DNA from: Wielerella bovis
GTDB taxonomy: Bacteria; Pseudomonadota; Gammaproteobacteria; Burkholderiales; Neisseriaceae
DNA length: 64,000 nucleotides
NCBI RefSeq assembly: GCF_022354465.1
Contig: NZ_CP092361.1
Coordinates: 372,001 to 436,000, forward strand
Reading direction: 5' to 3'
Shown here: positions 39,193 to 48,505 of the stretch, piece after piece
Numbering within the stretch: position 1 is the first letter of the stretch
Layout: the number at the start of each line of letters is the position of its first letter
The notes under the pieces: model-generated
The model's database searches: none
What the model was told of the DNA's origin: nothing
The model's input: the letters and a program-made list of their open reading frames with translations, nothing else
Made by a program: the position numbers and the translations under genes

Positions 39193-40464
39193 ATGCTACC
39201 CATCATTTATCGCGCATTATGGCAAATTGCGCCGCCGCTCATTCAATATTATCTGCGTAAACGCGCACGCAAAAATCCCGCCTATCTGCAACATTGGGAC
39301 GAACGTTTTGGCGCAGCGTATCCCAATCCCGTGCAACGTCCGATTTGGATTCACGCCGTATCGGTTGGCGAAACACGCGCTGCTCAACCGCTGATTGCTG
39401 CGCTACAACGCCATTTTCCCGATGCGCCGCTACTCATCACGCAAATGACGCCGACAGGACGCGCCACCGCGCAAAATCTCTATCCCAACGCACAATGTCG
39501 CTATTTGCCGTATGACCGCGCCGATTGGGTGGCGCAATTTATGCGCGAACATCAGCCGATTTTTGGCGTGATTATGGAAACCGAAATTTGGGCGAATTTG
39601 TTTCAGGCTGCCCATCGCGCCAATATACCTTTATTTTTGGCAAATGCGCGTTTATCGGAACAATCTTTACGCGGCTATCGCAAAGTGCGTAACCTGATTT
39701 CGCCTGCACTCGCCACACTTTCAGGCTGCCTTGCGCAAACTGTGGACGATGCCGAACGTTTGTCGCAACTGGGCGCGGCGAATGTGCAAGTATGCGGAAA
39801 CAGCAAATACGACATCACGCCGCCAGATGCTGCATCTATTTTGGCAGATGCGTTTCGCCAAAAAATTGGCAATCGGCGCGTGTTTCTCGCTGCCAGTTTA
39901 CGCGAAAAAGACGGCGTGGATGAAGCGGATTTGATTGTGCAAGCGTGGCAACAAATTGGCAAAACCGATGCCTTGTTGATTTTGGTACCGCGCCACCCCG
40001 AGCGTTTTCAGGCTGCCTTTGATGCAGCGAAAAAATTGGGTTTTTCGGTGCAAAAACGCAGCGAAAACAATCAAGTGCAGCCTGAAACGCAAATCTGGAT
40101 TGGCGACAGTATGGGCGAAATGTTTGCTTATTATTTGGCGGCGGATATGGCGTTTGTGGGTGGCAGTTTGGTGGACACGGGTTGCCAAAATATTATTGAG
40201 CCTTTGTCTTGTGGCAAACCTGTGTTGTTTGGGCAATCGGTTTACAATTTTCAGGCTGCCTGCACAGGAGCGTTATCGGCACAAGCGGCGGTGCAAGTGC
40301 GAGATGCGACAGAATTGGTGCAAACAGTGGCACGGTGGTTGGCAAATCCCAGAGAATATGCAGATTTTGCGATGAATGCGGCGGATTTTGTGGTACAACA
40401 TCGTGGTGCAAGTGAACGCATGGCGGATTTTGTAGCGCAATGTGTGTGGCAAAAGGCAGCCTGA
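39193..40464 (+). CDS. waaA: 3-deoxy-D-manno-octulosonic acid (Kdo) transferase
   Basis: 423 residues adding Kdo to lipid A precursor at the inner membrane. An N-terminal hydrophobic segment, WIHAVSVGETRAAQPLI, ITQMTPTGR and METEIWAN are typical of the WaaA N-domain; GNSKYD, VPRHPERF, IWIGDSMGEM and FVGGSLVDTGCQNIIEPLS mark the GT-B C-domain. Five DUS or near-DUS lie in the gene (read as FQAA, SGCL, QPET). The ATG follows a DUS with no ribosome-binding site. It runs directly into the next gene. Confidence 0.95.
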   Translation: MLPIIYRALWQIAPPLIQYYLRKRARKNPAYLQHWDERFGAAYPNPVQRPIWIHAVSVGETRAAQPLIAALQRHFPDAPLLITQMTPTGRATAQNLYPNAQCRYLPYDRADWVAQFMREHQPIFGVIMETEIWANLFQAAHRANIPLFLANARLSEQSLRGYRKVRNLISPALATLSGCLAQTVDDAERLSQLGAANVQVCGNSKYDITPPDAASILADAFRQKIGNRRVFLAASLREKDGVDEADLIVQAWQQIGKTDALLILVPRHPERFQAAFDAAKKLGFSVQKRSENNQVQPETQIWIGDSMGEMFAYYLAADMAFVGGSLVDTGCQNIIEPLSCGKPVLFGQSVYNFQAACTGALSAQAAVQVRDATELVQTVARWLANPREYADFAMNAADFVVQHRGASERMADFVAQCVWQKAA

Positions 40465-40466
40465 AA

Positions 40467-41096
40467 ATGAAATTATTAAAAATCAAATTATTATTCATCA
40501 TATTATTGTTAAACACCCCTACTTATGCAGAAAAATTGTGTGCGTATTTGGCAAACGGCAAACGCGTTACTGATAAAATTTTGACTGATGATAAATTGGG
40601 TATTCGTACGCCAATTCAGTATAAAAATCAACAAGGTAAAGTGATTATTCCGCTTTCGGCAGGTTTTCAAACATTTGGTTTGGCTTATCAAGGCAGTGAT
40701 GCAGCGTGTTCGCCCAAATGCTTTCGCCAACACGCATGGTTGTACAATGGAAAAGACTATGATTTTGTTGATAATAAAGGAAAAGTTTGGTATCAAATTT
40801 ACTGGTTTGATATGGGTGCGGATTATCCCAAAGAAGGTTTGTTCCGCATTAAACAAAACGGCTTAATCGGTTATGCCAGCGAAAAAAACAAGAAAATCGT
40901 GATACCTGCACGTTTTCAGGCAGCTTTTCCTTTTGAAAATGGTCGCGCCAAAGTGGCTTATCGCGCTAAATCAAAATGTGATGGTGAAGGGCATTGTTGG
41001 TCGGTACCTGACCCAAGCGCTACCGATTTGGAAAATAGGTATTTTTATATCAACAAAAAAGGCGAATTTTTAGCTTGGGTTTATCCCAATAACTGA
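40467..41096 (+). CDS. Exported WG-repeat protein of unknown function
   Basis: 209 residues. MKLLKIKLLFIILLLNTPTYA is a signal peptide. The mature part shows short repeats of the WG/beta-strand kind (NQQGKVIIPLSAGFQTF, NKGKVWYQIYWFDMG, QNGLIGYASEKNKKIVIPARFQAAF, NKKGEFLAWVYPNN). Such repeats occur in bacterial cell-envelope proteins, function unknown. The start is two bases after the waaA stop, with a DUS over the junction, so it is probably co-transcribed with waaA. Confidence 0.7.
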   Translation: MKLLKIKLLFIILLLNTPTYAEKLCAYLANGKRVTDKILTDDKLGIRTPIQYKNQQGKVIIPLSAGFQTFGLAYQGSDAACSPKCFRQHAWLYNGKDYDFVDNKGKVWYQIYWFDMGADYPKEGLFRIKQNGLIGYASEKNKKIVIPARFQAAFPFENGRAKVAYRAKSKCDGEGHCWSVPDPSATDLENRYFYINKKGEFLAWVYPNN

Positions 41097-41173
41097 TTTT
41101 CAGGCAGCCTGAAACCTAAATTTTCCATCGAATCCAAATTATTTCAATAGGTTATAAAATCAGGAGAAATCCC

Positions 41174-42040
41174 ATGAAAGGCATTATTTTAGCAGGCGGA
41201 AGCGGTACACGCCTTTATCCGATTACACGCGGCGTGTCCAAACAGCTTTTACCCGTGTACGATAAACCCATGATTTATTATCCACTTTCCGTGCTGATGT
41301 TGGCGGGCATACGCGATATTCTGGTGATTACCACGCCCGAAGACAATGCTGCTTTTGCGCGTTTGCTTGGCAATGGAGTGGATTTTGGCGTGAACATTCA
41401 ATACGCCGTCCAACCCAGTCCAGACGGTTTGGCGCAAGCGTTTTTGATTGGCGAAGATTTTATTGGCGATGACAATGTCTGCTTGGTTTTGGGCGACAAT
41501 ATTTTTTACGGTCAATCGTTTACGCAAACTTTACAGGCGGCCGCCAGCCGTGAACATGGCGCAACCGTGTTCGCCTACCAAGTCAAAGACCCTGAACGTT
41601 TTGGCGTGGTGGAATTTGACAGTGAAAACAAAGTTTTATCCATTGAAGAAAAACCGCAAAATCCCAAATCCAATTATGCGGTAACGGGCTTGTATTTTTA
41701 CGATAATCGCGTGGTGGAATTTGCCAAGCAAGTGAAACCGTCCGCGCGTGGCGAATTGGAAATTACCACATTGAATCAAATGTATCTGCAAGACGGCAGC
41801 CTGAACGTGCAATTATTGGGACGCGGTTTTGCGTGGCTGGACACGGGGACACACGACAGTTTGCATGAAGCCGCATCTTTTGTGAAAACCATTGAACACG
41901 TTCAAAATTTGCAAGTGGCGTGTTTGGAAGAAATCGCGTGGCGCAAAGGTTGGCTCACGTCCGAGCAAATCCGAGAAATCGCCAAACCGATGGCGAAAAA
42001 TGAATATGGGCAATATTTGCTGCGTTTGATTAATGAATAA
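41174..42040 (+). CDS. rmlA: Glucose-1-phosphate thymidylyltransferase
   Basis: 288 residues making dTDP-glucose, the first step to dTDP-rhamnose and other dTDP-sugars. [19 protein letters not shown] and [20 protein letters not shown] form the nucleotide site; [18 protein letters not shown] and [18 protein letters not shown] are conserved. It follows AGGAGAA. rmlB, rmlC and rmlD are not nearby, so the rest of the pathway must be elsewhere or absent. Confidence 0.95.
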   Translation: MKGIILAGGSGTRLYPITRGVSKQLLPVYDKPMIYYPLSVLMLAGIRDILVITTPEDNAAFARLLGNGVDFGVNIQYAVQPSPDGLAQAFLIGEDFIGDDNVCLVLGDNIFYGQSFTQTLQAAASREHGATVFAYQVKDPERFGVVEFDSENKVLSIEEKPQNPKSNYAVTGLYFYDNRVVEFAKQVKPSARGELEITTLNQMYLQDGSLNVQLLGRGFAWLDTGTHDSLHEAASFVKTIEHVQNLQVACLEEIAWRKGWLTSEQIREIAKPMAKNEYGQYLLRLINE

Positions 42041-42049
42041 TTGAATTTT

Positions 42050-42081
42050 CAGGCAGCCTGAAAACTGTTTCAGGCTGCCTA
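42050..42081. terminator. Inverted DUS pair between rmlA and the PLP enzyme gene
   Basis: AGGCAGCCTGAAAAC and GTTTCAGGCTGCCT form a stem between converging genes; a further partial DUS follows at 42091. Confidence 0.7.
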
Positions 42082-42100
42082 TTTTATTTTTCAGGCTGCA

Positions 42101-43252
42101 TTACAAGGTTGTTTGCAAGGCCTTATCAATATCCGCATAAATATCATCAATATCTTCAATGCCAACCGAAAAACGCAGCAAGCCCAATTTAATGCCTAGC
42201 TCAATTTTCAAATCATGTGGCATACCGCTGTGTGATTGCGAATAACAGTGATTAACCAAACTTTCCACACCACCCAAGCTGGATGCCAAATAAATCATAT
42301 CCATGTTTTGAATCACGCTATTGACCGCTTCAATCGTGTCATTTTTCAGGCACACGGTAACCACACCGCCAAAACCGCGCATTTGACGTTTTGCCAATTC
42401 GTGATGTTCATGGCTCGGCAAACCTGGGTAATACACTTTGGCGATGGCTGGGTGTTTTTCCAAACGCTCTGCCAAAATCTGTGCATTTTTCTGATGTTGT
42501 TCCATGCGTACTGCTAGTGTTTTGATACCACGCAACACCAGCCAACAATCCATTGGGCCTGCAATCGCGCCCGTTGCAGGCAGCATCATTTGCATCGGTT
42601 TGGCAAATTCTTCGCCATTAACGGCTACCAAGCCAAGTAATACGTCCGAGTGTCCGCACAAATATTTGGTGGCAGAATGGAATACGATGTCGCAACCCAT
42701 ATCAATCGGATTTTGCAGATATGGTGTGGCAAATGTGTTATCAATGCCAACAATCGCGCCGTGTGCTTTGGCTTTTTTGGCTAATAATTCAATGTCCACC
42801 AAACGCAAAAGTGGATTAGACGGTGTTTCCAACCACAACATTTTGACTTGGTGTTCTGCTAAGATTTTGTCCAAATTTTCAGGCTGCGTTAAATCAGCAA
42901 AAATTACGTTTACGCCCCATTGTGCGTAAATTTGCAGCAAATCATGGCAGCCACCGTATAAATCGGATACGGCAACAATGGTGTCGTTTGGGCGCAAGAA
43001 TGTGCGGAAAATGCAATCAATCCCTGCAATGCCGCTGCCAAAAGCAAAGCCGTGTGTACCATGTTCTAATTCAGCAATGGTATCTTCCAAAATTTTGCGT
43101 GTTGGGTTGGATAAACGAGAATATTTGAATGGCACATTTTCGTTGATTTCGTGCATGGCAAACATGCTGTTTTGATACAAAGGTGGCATGATGGCACGTT
43201 TGTGGTCTTCGTTGTTATAAGCGGCGTGGATAACATCAGTTGCAAATTTCAT
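42101..43252 (-). CDS. Trans-sulfuration PLP enzyme (cystathionine gamma-synthase/beta-lyase family)
   Basis: 383 residues of the Cys/Met metabolism PLP family. YSRLSNPTRKILEDTIAELE, FGSGIAGIDCIFRTFL, DNTFATPYLQNP and the PLP-lysine site HSATKYLCGHSDVLLG are present, as is SLGGVESLVNHCYSQSHSGM. Its likely role is methionine or cysteine interconversion; MetB versus MetC cannot be decided from motifs. The start at 43252 follows AAAGGA and gives the conserved MKFATDVIHAAY; the longer upstream frame is rejected. Confidence 0.88.
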   Translation of the reverse strand: MKFATDVIHAAYNNEDHKRAIMPPLYQNSMFAMHEINENVPFKYSRLSNPTRKILEDTIAELEHGTHGFAFGSGIAGIDCIFRTFLRPNDTIVAVSDLYGGCHDLLQIYAQWGVNVIFADLTQPENLDKILAEHQVKMLWLETPSNPLLRLVDIELLAKKAKAHGAIVGIDNTFATPYLQNPIDMGCDIVFHSATKYLCGHSDVLLGLVAVNGEEFAKPMQMMLPATGAIAGPMDCWLVLRGIKTLAVRMEQHQKNAQILAERLEKHPAIAKVYYPGLPSHEHHELAKRQMRGFGGVVTVCLKNDTIEAVNSVIQNMDMIYLASSLGGVESLVNHCYSQSHSGMPHDLKIELGIKLGLLRFSVGIEDIDDIYADIDKALQTTL

Positions 43253-43428
43253 TTTTATTTTTCCTTTATAAAAAATAGTTGAAAAATACATTTCAGGCAG
43301 CCTGAAACATACCGCAATAAAAAAATCAAACACCGTGATTGTATGCCAAAAAAGAGTTGAAGTGATATACTTTGCACCCCTTTATGCAGTCGCATTGTTT
43401 TATATCAAAAAATAAGGAAAACACACGC

Positions 43429-44205
43429 ATGAACGCCATCGCCGATGTGCAAAGTAGCAAAGATTTACGCAATATTCCCATTAACCAAGTGGGCATTAAA
43501 GATTTACGTTTCCCTATTATGGTACGCAGTCGCACAGGCGAACAAGCCACTGTTGCGCGTTTGACCATGACGGTTTTTTTGCCTGCCGACCAAAAAGGTA
43601 CGCATATGTCGCGTTTTGTGGCGTTGATGGAAGAAACGCAAAGGGTGTTTGATTTTGACCATTTGCGTGATTTAACCCATGAAATGCTCGCCAGATTGGA
43701 TTCGCATGCGGGTAAAATTAGCGTGTCGTTTCCTTTTTTCCGCCAAAAATCTGCCCCGATTTCGGGCATTAAATCGTTGTTGGATTATGATGTTACATTG
43801 ATGGGCGAAGTTTTTGCTGATGGATACTACCAAGGCAGCCTGAAAGTGTTGGTGCCTGTTACCAGTTTGTGCCCATGTTCCAAAGAAATTTCGCAATATG
43901 GCGCACACAATCAGCGTTCACACGTTACGGTTACGCTGCAATGCAATGCAGAAGTGAGCGTAGAAGAAATATTGGATTGGGTGGAGGAACAAGCATCGTG
44001 TCAGCTTTATGGTTTGCTCAAACGTCCTGATGAAAAATACGTTACCGAAAAAGCGTATGAAAATCCGAAATTTGTGGAAGATATGGTGCGTGATGTGGCA
44101 GCAGTTTTGCGTGAAGATGCACGGATTGATGCATTTACAGTGGAAAGTGAAAACTTTGAATCCATTCACAATCATTCGGCTTATGCGATGATTCAGTATC
44201 CGTAA
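43429..44205 (+). CDS. folE2: GTP cyclohydrolase FolE2
   Basis: 258 residues catalysing the first folate step, GTP to dihydroneopterin triphosphate. It is the zinc-independent type IB enzyme: [40 protein letters not shown], the metal-site Cys in [25 protein letters not shown] and the C-terminal [17 protein letters not shown]. In many bacteria FolE2 backs up FolE in zinc shortage; here it may be the main enzyme. ATG chosen to give [17 protein letters not shown]. An exact DUS encodes QGSLKV. Confidence 0.93.
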   Translation: MNAIADVQSSKDLRNIPINQVGIKDLRFPIMVRSRTGEQATVARLTMTVFLPADQKGTHMSRFVALMEETQRVFDFDHLRDLTHEMLARLDSHAGKISVSFPFFRQKSAPISGIKSLLDYDVTLMGEVFADGYYQGSLKVLVPVTSLCPCSKEISQYGAHNQRSHVTVTLQCNAEVSVEEILDWVEEQASCQLYGLLKRPDEKYVTEKAYENPKFVEDMVRDVAAVLREDARIDAFTVESENFESIHNHSAYAMIQYP

Positions 44206-44207
44206 AC

Positions 44208-44247
44208 AAAAAACCTTGTAGATAAATGTTATTTACAAGGTTTTTTG
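44208..44247 (+). terminator. Terminator after folE2
   Basis: AAAACCTTGTA and TACAAGGTTTTTTG form a stem with a T-run. A second small hairpin GCCGATGCA...TACATCGGC follows at about 44262-44289. Confidence 0.85.
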
Positions 44248-44409
44248 TTTATAGAAGAAAAGCCGATGCATTACTTAAATACATCGGCAACTGAAAATAA
44301 AGGGAATTAAGGAAAATCTAAAATGAAAAAACAGTATCGCAATCACAGCAGAGCCTTTTCAGGCTGCCTAAAACTGCACCATATATACTACACAAATTAA
44401 CTATTTTTA

Positions 44410-44473
44410 GCAAATAAAACAGCTGATTTATATTATTCCGTTGTAATATTGCCACGCTAATATAAATCAGCTG
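44410..44473 (-). terminator. Terminator of rlpA: 16-bp perfect inverted repeat
   Basis: CAGCTGATTTATATTA (44420-44435) and TAATATAAATCAGCTG (44458-44473) are exact complements separated by 22 bases; read on the minus strand the stem is followed by TTTTATTTGCT. The rest of 44206-44519 has one DUS (about 44358) and no gene. Confidence 0.7.
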
Positions 44474-44519
44474 GAATTAGGTGCGAGAACCCACCTTATT
44501 GTCATTAGTTTCTATATTT

Positions 44520-45365
44520 CTAAATTATTTCTTGAGTTAAACGATCTTGAGTTTCATCGGCTTGCTCTTGTTTTTTGAATGGGCCTACACGTATCACATA
44601 ACCTTCACTTCGTTTCACAAGCATGGCGCGTTGTTCCGCTTTTGCTTTGGTTAAATGTTCACTAGTTTGTTGCAAGAATTCTTTTGCATCAGACTCATTT
44701 TCAAACGCACGAATGCTAACATAGATGCTACCTGTATTCGCAGCAGGTTTGGCAACAACAGGGGTAGCAGTTACTGATTTGCTGCGAGTTGCAACCGCAG
44801 GGGTAATAGTTGCAGATTTACTATGAGTGGCAACTGCATGATTTAAACTATCACCAGCTTTCAATACCTCGATTTTTACATTGGTATAGCCTTGATTGAT
44901 GAAGCCTAGTTGTGCAGCTGCACCTTTGGATAAGTCCAAAACACGATTACCATGGAAAGGACCACGGTCATTGATACGAACAACCACTTTTTTACCATTG
45001 GATAAATTGGTTACACGCACATAACTAGGAATAGGGAGTGTTTTGTGTGCTGCCGTCATGGCATACATATCAAACACTTCGCCACTAGATGTGCGTCTTC
45101 CATGAAAACCAGGTCCATACCATGAGGCATAGCCTGTTTGGCTAAAATTTTTTGCACTGGTTTGTGGGTAGTAGCGTTGTCCTGCGACTTTGTAGCTTAA
45201 ATTAGCACTCGGGTGCAATTTTTCAGCAGGTACCACATTGGCTTTATTGGCATGACCAACTGTTCGGGTGGTTTTGGCGGGAGCTGCGTGTACTTGTGTT
45301 GCTGCAAAAAGAGCAAACACGCTCACAAAAAGCGTACGTTGAATTTTAGTCAAAATATATTCCAA
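44520..45365 (-). CDS. rlpA: RlpA family lipoprotein-like septal protein with SPOR domain
   Basis: 281 residues. Signal-like N-terminus (FVSVFALFAATQVHAAPA), double-psi barrel RlpA domain at about 75-165 (TGYASWYGPGFHGRRTSSGE, AMTAAHKTLPIPSYVRVTNL, VVRINDRGPFHGNRVLDLS), a Ser/Thr/Ala-rich linker with a repeated unit (ATHSKSATITPAV / ATRSKSVTATPVV), then a SPOR domain (IYVSIRAFENESDAKEF to YVIRVGPFKKQEQADET) that binds denuded septal peptidoglycan. There is no lipobox, so unlike E. coli RlpA it may be soluble in the periplasm. The start is a TTG and uncertain. Confidence 0.85.
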   Translation of the reverse strand: MEYILTKIQRTLFVSVFALFAATQVHAAPAKTTRTVGHANKANVVPAEKLHPSANLSYKVAGQRYYPQTSAKNFSQTGYASWYGPGFHGRRTSSGEVFDMYAMTAAHKTLPIPSYVRVTNLSNGKKVVVRINDRGPFHGNRVLDLSKGAAAQLGFINQGYTNVKIEVLKAGDSLNHAVATHSKSATITPAVATRSKSVTATPVVAKPAANTGSIYVSIRAFENESDAKEFLQQTSEHLTKAKAEQRAMLVKRSEGYVIRVGPFKKQEQADETQDRLTQEII

Positions 45366-45388
45366 TTCTTGAGTTAATGATGTTTTTT

Positions 45389-45427
45389 GTTTTCAGGCTG
45401 CCTATTTGATTAGGGGCAGCCTGAAAA
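45389..45427 (-). terminator. Inverted DUS pair after trmL
   Basis: TTTTCAGGCTGCCTA and GGGGCAGCCTGAAAA form a stem at the trmL stop codon. Confidence 0.65.
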
Positions 45428-45892
45428 CTATGCGCCACCTGCATAACCCAACTGCCGCCATGCTTCAAACACAGTAATCGCTACCGTATTAGATAAATTC
45501 ATACTGCGATTATTAGGCATCATGGGAAAACGGATTTTTTGATTTTCGGGCAGCGTTTGCAAGATTTCTACGGGTAAACCGCGTGTTTCTGGACCAAATA
45601 AAAATACATCGCCAGCCTGAAATTGCACCGTATCTGGGCGCGTATTGCCTTTGGTGGTTAGCGCAAAAATGCGCCGCCCCACCAATGCCGCCATGCAATC
45701 GTCAAAATTTTCATGCACGTTGAGTGCGGCAAATTCATGATAATCCAAGCCTGCGCGTTTCATTTTGCTGCTGTCTAACGGGAAACCGAGTGGTTTAATC
45801 AAATGCAGCTCGCAACCTGTGTTGGCGCATAGGCGGATAATGTTGCCCGTATTGGGCGGAATTTCGGGTTGATACAAAACAACGGCAAACAT
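45428..45892 (-). CDS. trmL: tRNA (cytidine(34)-2'-O)-methyltransferase TrmL
   Basis: 154-residue SPOUT methylase modifying the wobble base of tRNA-Leu. [25 protein letters not shown] at the N-terminus, [35 protein letters not shown] and the knot [25 protein letters not shown] are conserved. The family length is normal. Confidence 0.95.
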   Translation of the reverse strand: MFAVVLYQPEIPPNTGNIIRLCANTGCELHLIKPLGFPLDSSKMKRAGLDYHEFAALNVHENFDDCMAALVGRRIFALTTKGNTRPDTVQFQAGDVFLFGPETRGLPVEILQTLPENQKIRFPMMPNNRSMNLSNTVAITVFEAWRQLGYAGGA

Positions 45893-45995
45893 TTTTATGT
45901 CCTAATATGATAAAAGTTCTTATATAACAAATATCTTGCCATTGCAAAGCAGATAATATGCCTCACATGGCAGATTGTCGTCAAATAAATTTTCA

Positions 45996-46670
45996 CTAAT
46001 TACGCATTACTACACACGCATAAATCTCAGATGCGCCTGAATTTAGTAGGGTTTGTGCTAATTCGGCGATTGTTGCGCCTGTGGTCATAACATCATCAAT
46101 TATCAGAAGTTTACAATTTTTAACATCGCCATTAACTTGAAAAACATTTTGAATGTTTGTAGCACGTTCTGCTGCTTTCAGGCTGCTTTGTGGTGGTTTA
46201 TGCTGTCTAAAAACAGTATTATTGGGTAATAATGGTAATTTGTAGTGCTGTGTAATTATGTGCGCTAAATCATCACATTGGTTGAAACCGCGCATTAATC
46301 GGCGTTCGCGGCTGATGGGCATGGCTAATATGGCATCGCAATGTTTTTCAGGCTGCCATGGCGGTGGATTTTCACGCAATATTGTGGCAAAAATGCTGGT
46401 GAATTCACTGCGCTGGGTGTGTTTCCATTCGTGTAACAAGTTGGGCAGAGGGGCGTGATATTGAGCGCAAGCCCATAATTTTTGATAGGGTGGTGGCGAG
46501 AGTTGGCATTTTCCGCATATAGCTCTATTCATGCTGAATTGGGCGCATTGTGGGCAAACATGCTCGGTACGTTGATATAAACGGCGAATATCGTTCAGGC
46601 AGCCTTCGCAAATATTTGAGGCAGCCTGAAAATGACACAATAAGCATGTTTTGTGGTGGAGAATTGGCAT
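45996..46670 (-). CDS. comF: ComF family protein (competence-associated phosphoribosyltransferase)
   Basis: 224 residues. An N-terminal double zinc-ribbon (CLLCHFQ, CEGC, CPQC, CGKC) is followed by a PRT domain with the PRPP loop LLIIDDVMTTGATIAELAQTL. The MPISRERRLMRGFNQCDDLAHI block is typical of ComF. ComF is needed for DNA uptake or processing in naturally competent bacteria, which suits the DUS-rich genome. Two DUS are near the 5' end and one inside (AAFR/ SSLKAAER region). Probably transcribed alone. Confidence 0.92.
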   Translation of the reverse strand: MPILHHKTCLLCHFQAASNICEGCLNDIRRLYQRTEHVCPQCAQFSMNRAICGKCQLSPPPYQKLWACAQYHAPLPNLLHEWKHTQRSEFTSIFATILRENPPPWQPEKHCDAILAMPISRERRLMRGFNQCDDLAHIITQHYKLPLLPNNTVFRQHKPPQSSLKAAERATNIQNVFQVNGDVKNCKLLIIDDVMTTGATIAELAQTLLNSGASEIYACVVMRN

Positions 46671-46756
46671 GATGGTGTTTTGTTTGATAGAGAAAATGAG
46701 TTTCAGGCTGCATTTTATTTTTTGTTATTAATCTTTAAAGGCAGCCTGAAAACAGT

Positions 46757-48184
46757 TTACAGTAAAAACATGGTCGCTAATCCCAAGAAAATTAAAAATC
46801 CGCCAGAATCGGTAACCGCGGTAATTAAAACGGAACTACCTAGCGCAGGGTCGCGCCCTAATTTGTCCATGGTTACGGGAATCATCACGCCCAATACCGC
46901 AGCCAGTAATAAATTTAGTGTCATGGCGGCGACCATAACCAAGCCGATGCCTAAATTGCCATACAATAGCCACGATATGATGCCCATTACGCTACCCCAA
47001 ATCAAACCATTTACCAATGCTACGCCCACTTCTTTTTTCAGTAGGCGCATGGCTTGTTTGGTGGAAATTTGTGCATTTGCCATGGCACGGACAATCATGG
47101 TAATGGTTTGATTGCCCGAATTGCCACCAATGCCTGCTACAATCGGCATCAGTGCTGCCAGTGCAACAATCTGTGCAATAGATGATTCAAATACGCCAAT
47201 GACGCGACTAGCAACAAACGCGGTAACTAAGTTTACGGCTAGCCAAACCCAACGGTTTTTCACCGAATCCCACACGGGTGCGAACAAATCTTCTTCTTCA
47301 CTCAAACCTGCCATGTTCAAAATGTCGGTTTCGGATTCTTCGCGAATCACGTCCTCCATTTCGTCCACCGTTAAACGCGCAATCAGTTTTTTGTTTTCAT
47401 CTACAACGGGTGCGGTTACCAAATCGTAACGTTCAAACGCGGCGGCAGCCTCTTCCACATTTTCTTCGGGACGAAATTTCACCACATCGGTGGACATAAT
47501 ATTTTCCACCAATTCTTCGGGGTCGCTGACCAATAATTTGCGAATTGGTAATATGCCTTGCAAAATATCGTTGTCGTCCACCACGAAGATTTTGTCGGTG
47601 TGGTCGGGCAAACTGTCAAAACGGCGCAAATAACGCATCACTACTTCGCACGATACATCGGCACGAATGCTGACAATTTCAAAATTCATAATCGCTCCGA
47701 CTTGATTGTCTTCGTATGATAAGGCAGCCTGAATTTGGGCGCGTTCTTCTTCATCGCGCTCTTGCAAGACTTCGGCGACAACGTGCGTGGGCAAATCTTC
47801 CACCAAATCCGCCAAATCGTCCGCTTCCATGTCTTCCACAGCGGCGACCAGCTCGTCTTTGTTCATCGCTTCAATCAGGCTTTCGCGCACCGCATCGGAT
47901 ACTTCCAGCAAGACTTCGCCGTCTTCTTCGGGTGCAGCCAGTTTCCACACCAAAACACGTTCTTTGGGCGGCAAACTTTCCAATACTGCCGCCACGTCCG
48001 CAGGGTGCAATTCGTGCAAAATGCCAATCAGCATTTGCAAGTGGGTATTGATATGCAAGTCGGCGTGGGTATTGTTTTCGGTAATTTCCGCATAGACAGG
48101 CAATAAATGCGCGGCTAATTTGTGAATATGCTCAATGTCTGAATTGAGGCGTTCAGAATCGTGATTGGTTTCTTGATGTTCCAT
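46757..48184 (-). CDS. mgtE: Magnesium transporter MgtE
   Basis: 475 residues: an N-domain of helical repeats (about 45-145, LHELHPADVAAVLESLPPKE), two CBS domains (about 150-275, including TDVVKFRPEENVEEAAAAFERYDL) and five membrane helices with the selectivity region GGNSGNQTITMIVRAMA and PVTMDKLGRDPALGSSVLITAVTD. It is a Mg2+ channel gated by cytosolic Mg2+. I recognise no Mg-sensing riboswitch in its about 140-base leader. Confidence 0.95.
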   Translation of the reverse strand: MEHQETNHDSERLNSDIEHIHKLAAHLLPVYAEITENNTHADLHINTHLQMLIGILHELHPADVAAVLESLPPKERVLVWKLAAPEEDGEVLLEVSDAVRESLIEAMNKDELVAAVEDMEADDLADLVEDLPTHVVAEVLQERDEEERAQIQAALSYEDNQVGAIMNFEIVSIRADVSCEVVMRYLRRFDSLPDHTDKIFVVDDNDILQGILPIRKLLVSDPEELVENIMSTDVVKFRPEENVEEAAAAFERYDLVTAPVVDENKKLIARLTVDEMEDVIREESETDILNMAGLSEEEDLFAPVWDSVKNRWVWLAVNLVTAFVASRVIGVFESSIAQIVALAALMPIVAGIGGNSGNQTITMIVRAMANAQISTKQAMRLLKKEVGVALVNGLIWGSVMGIISWLLYGNLGIGLVMVAAMTLNLLLAAVLGVMIPVTMDKLGRDPALGSSVLITAVTDSGGFLIFLGLATMFLL

Positions 48185-48328
48185 AATAGCTCCATCTGCC
48201 TGTTACGGCGATGGCGCAATCAGGCAGAGTTAGATGATTTTGGGATACGCAAATAAACGACTACTGGGGTACTCGTCCATAATGTTTTGTATGAAATGTG
48301 AGTTGAAAACGGCGCGTATTGTACACGT

Positions 48329-48368
48329 TTTCAGGCTGCCTATCATGGAAAAAAGGCAGCCTGAAAAG
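48329..48368 (-). terminator. Inverted DUS pair downstream of thrC
   Basis: TTTTCAGGCTGCCTATC and AAAGGCAGCCTGAAAAG form a stem; a third DUS is at 48378-48387. The 48185-48505 gap holds this, a CREE and the mgtE leader. Confidence 0.6.
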
Positions 48369-48393
48369 ATATTTTTTCAGGCTGCCTATATAA

Positions 48394-48500
48394 TATAGTG
48401 GATTCAATTTAAATCAGGACAAGGCGACAGCGACCGCCGTGTACACATAGTACATAAGGGAGCTGGCAACGCTGTACTGGTTTAAATTGAATCCACTATA
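48394..48500. repeat. CREE, common subtype
   Basis: 107 bp from TATAGTGGATTCAATTTAAA to TTGAATCCACTATA, ends perfectly complementary. It lies six bases beyond the thrC stop. Confidence 0.93.
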
Positions 48501-48505
48501 TTTTA

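Noticed and set aside
48185-48330. Magnesium riboswitch (M-box) upstream of mgtE
   Set aside because: The leader is shorter than the aptamer and no conserved M-box sequence could be recognised.
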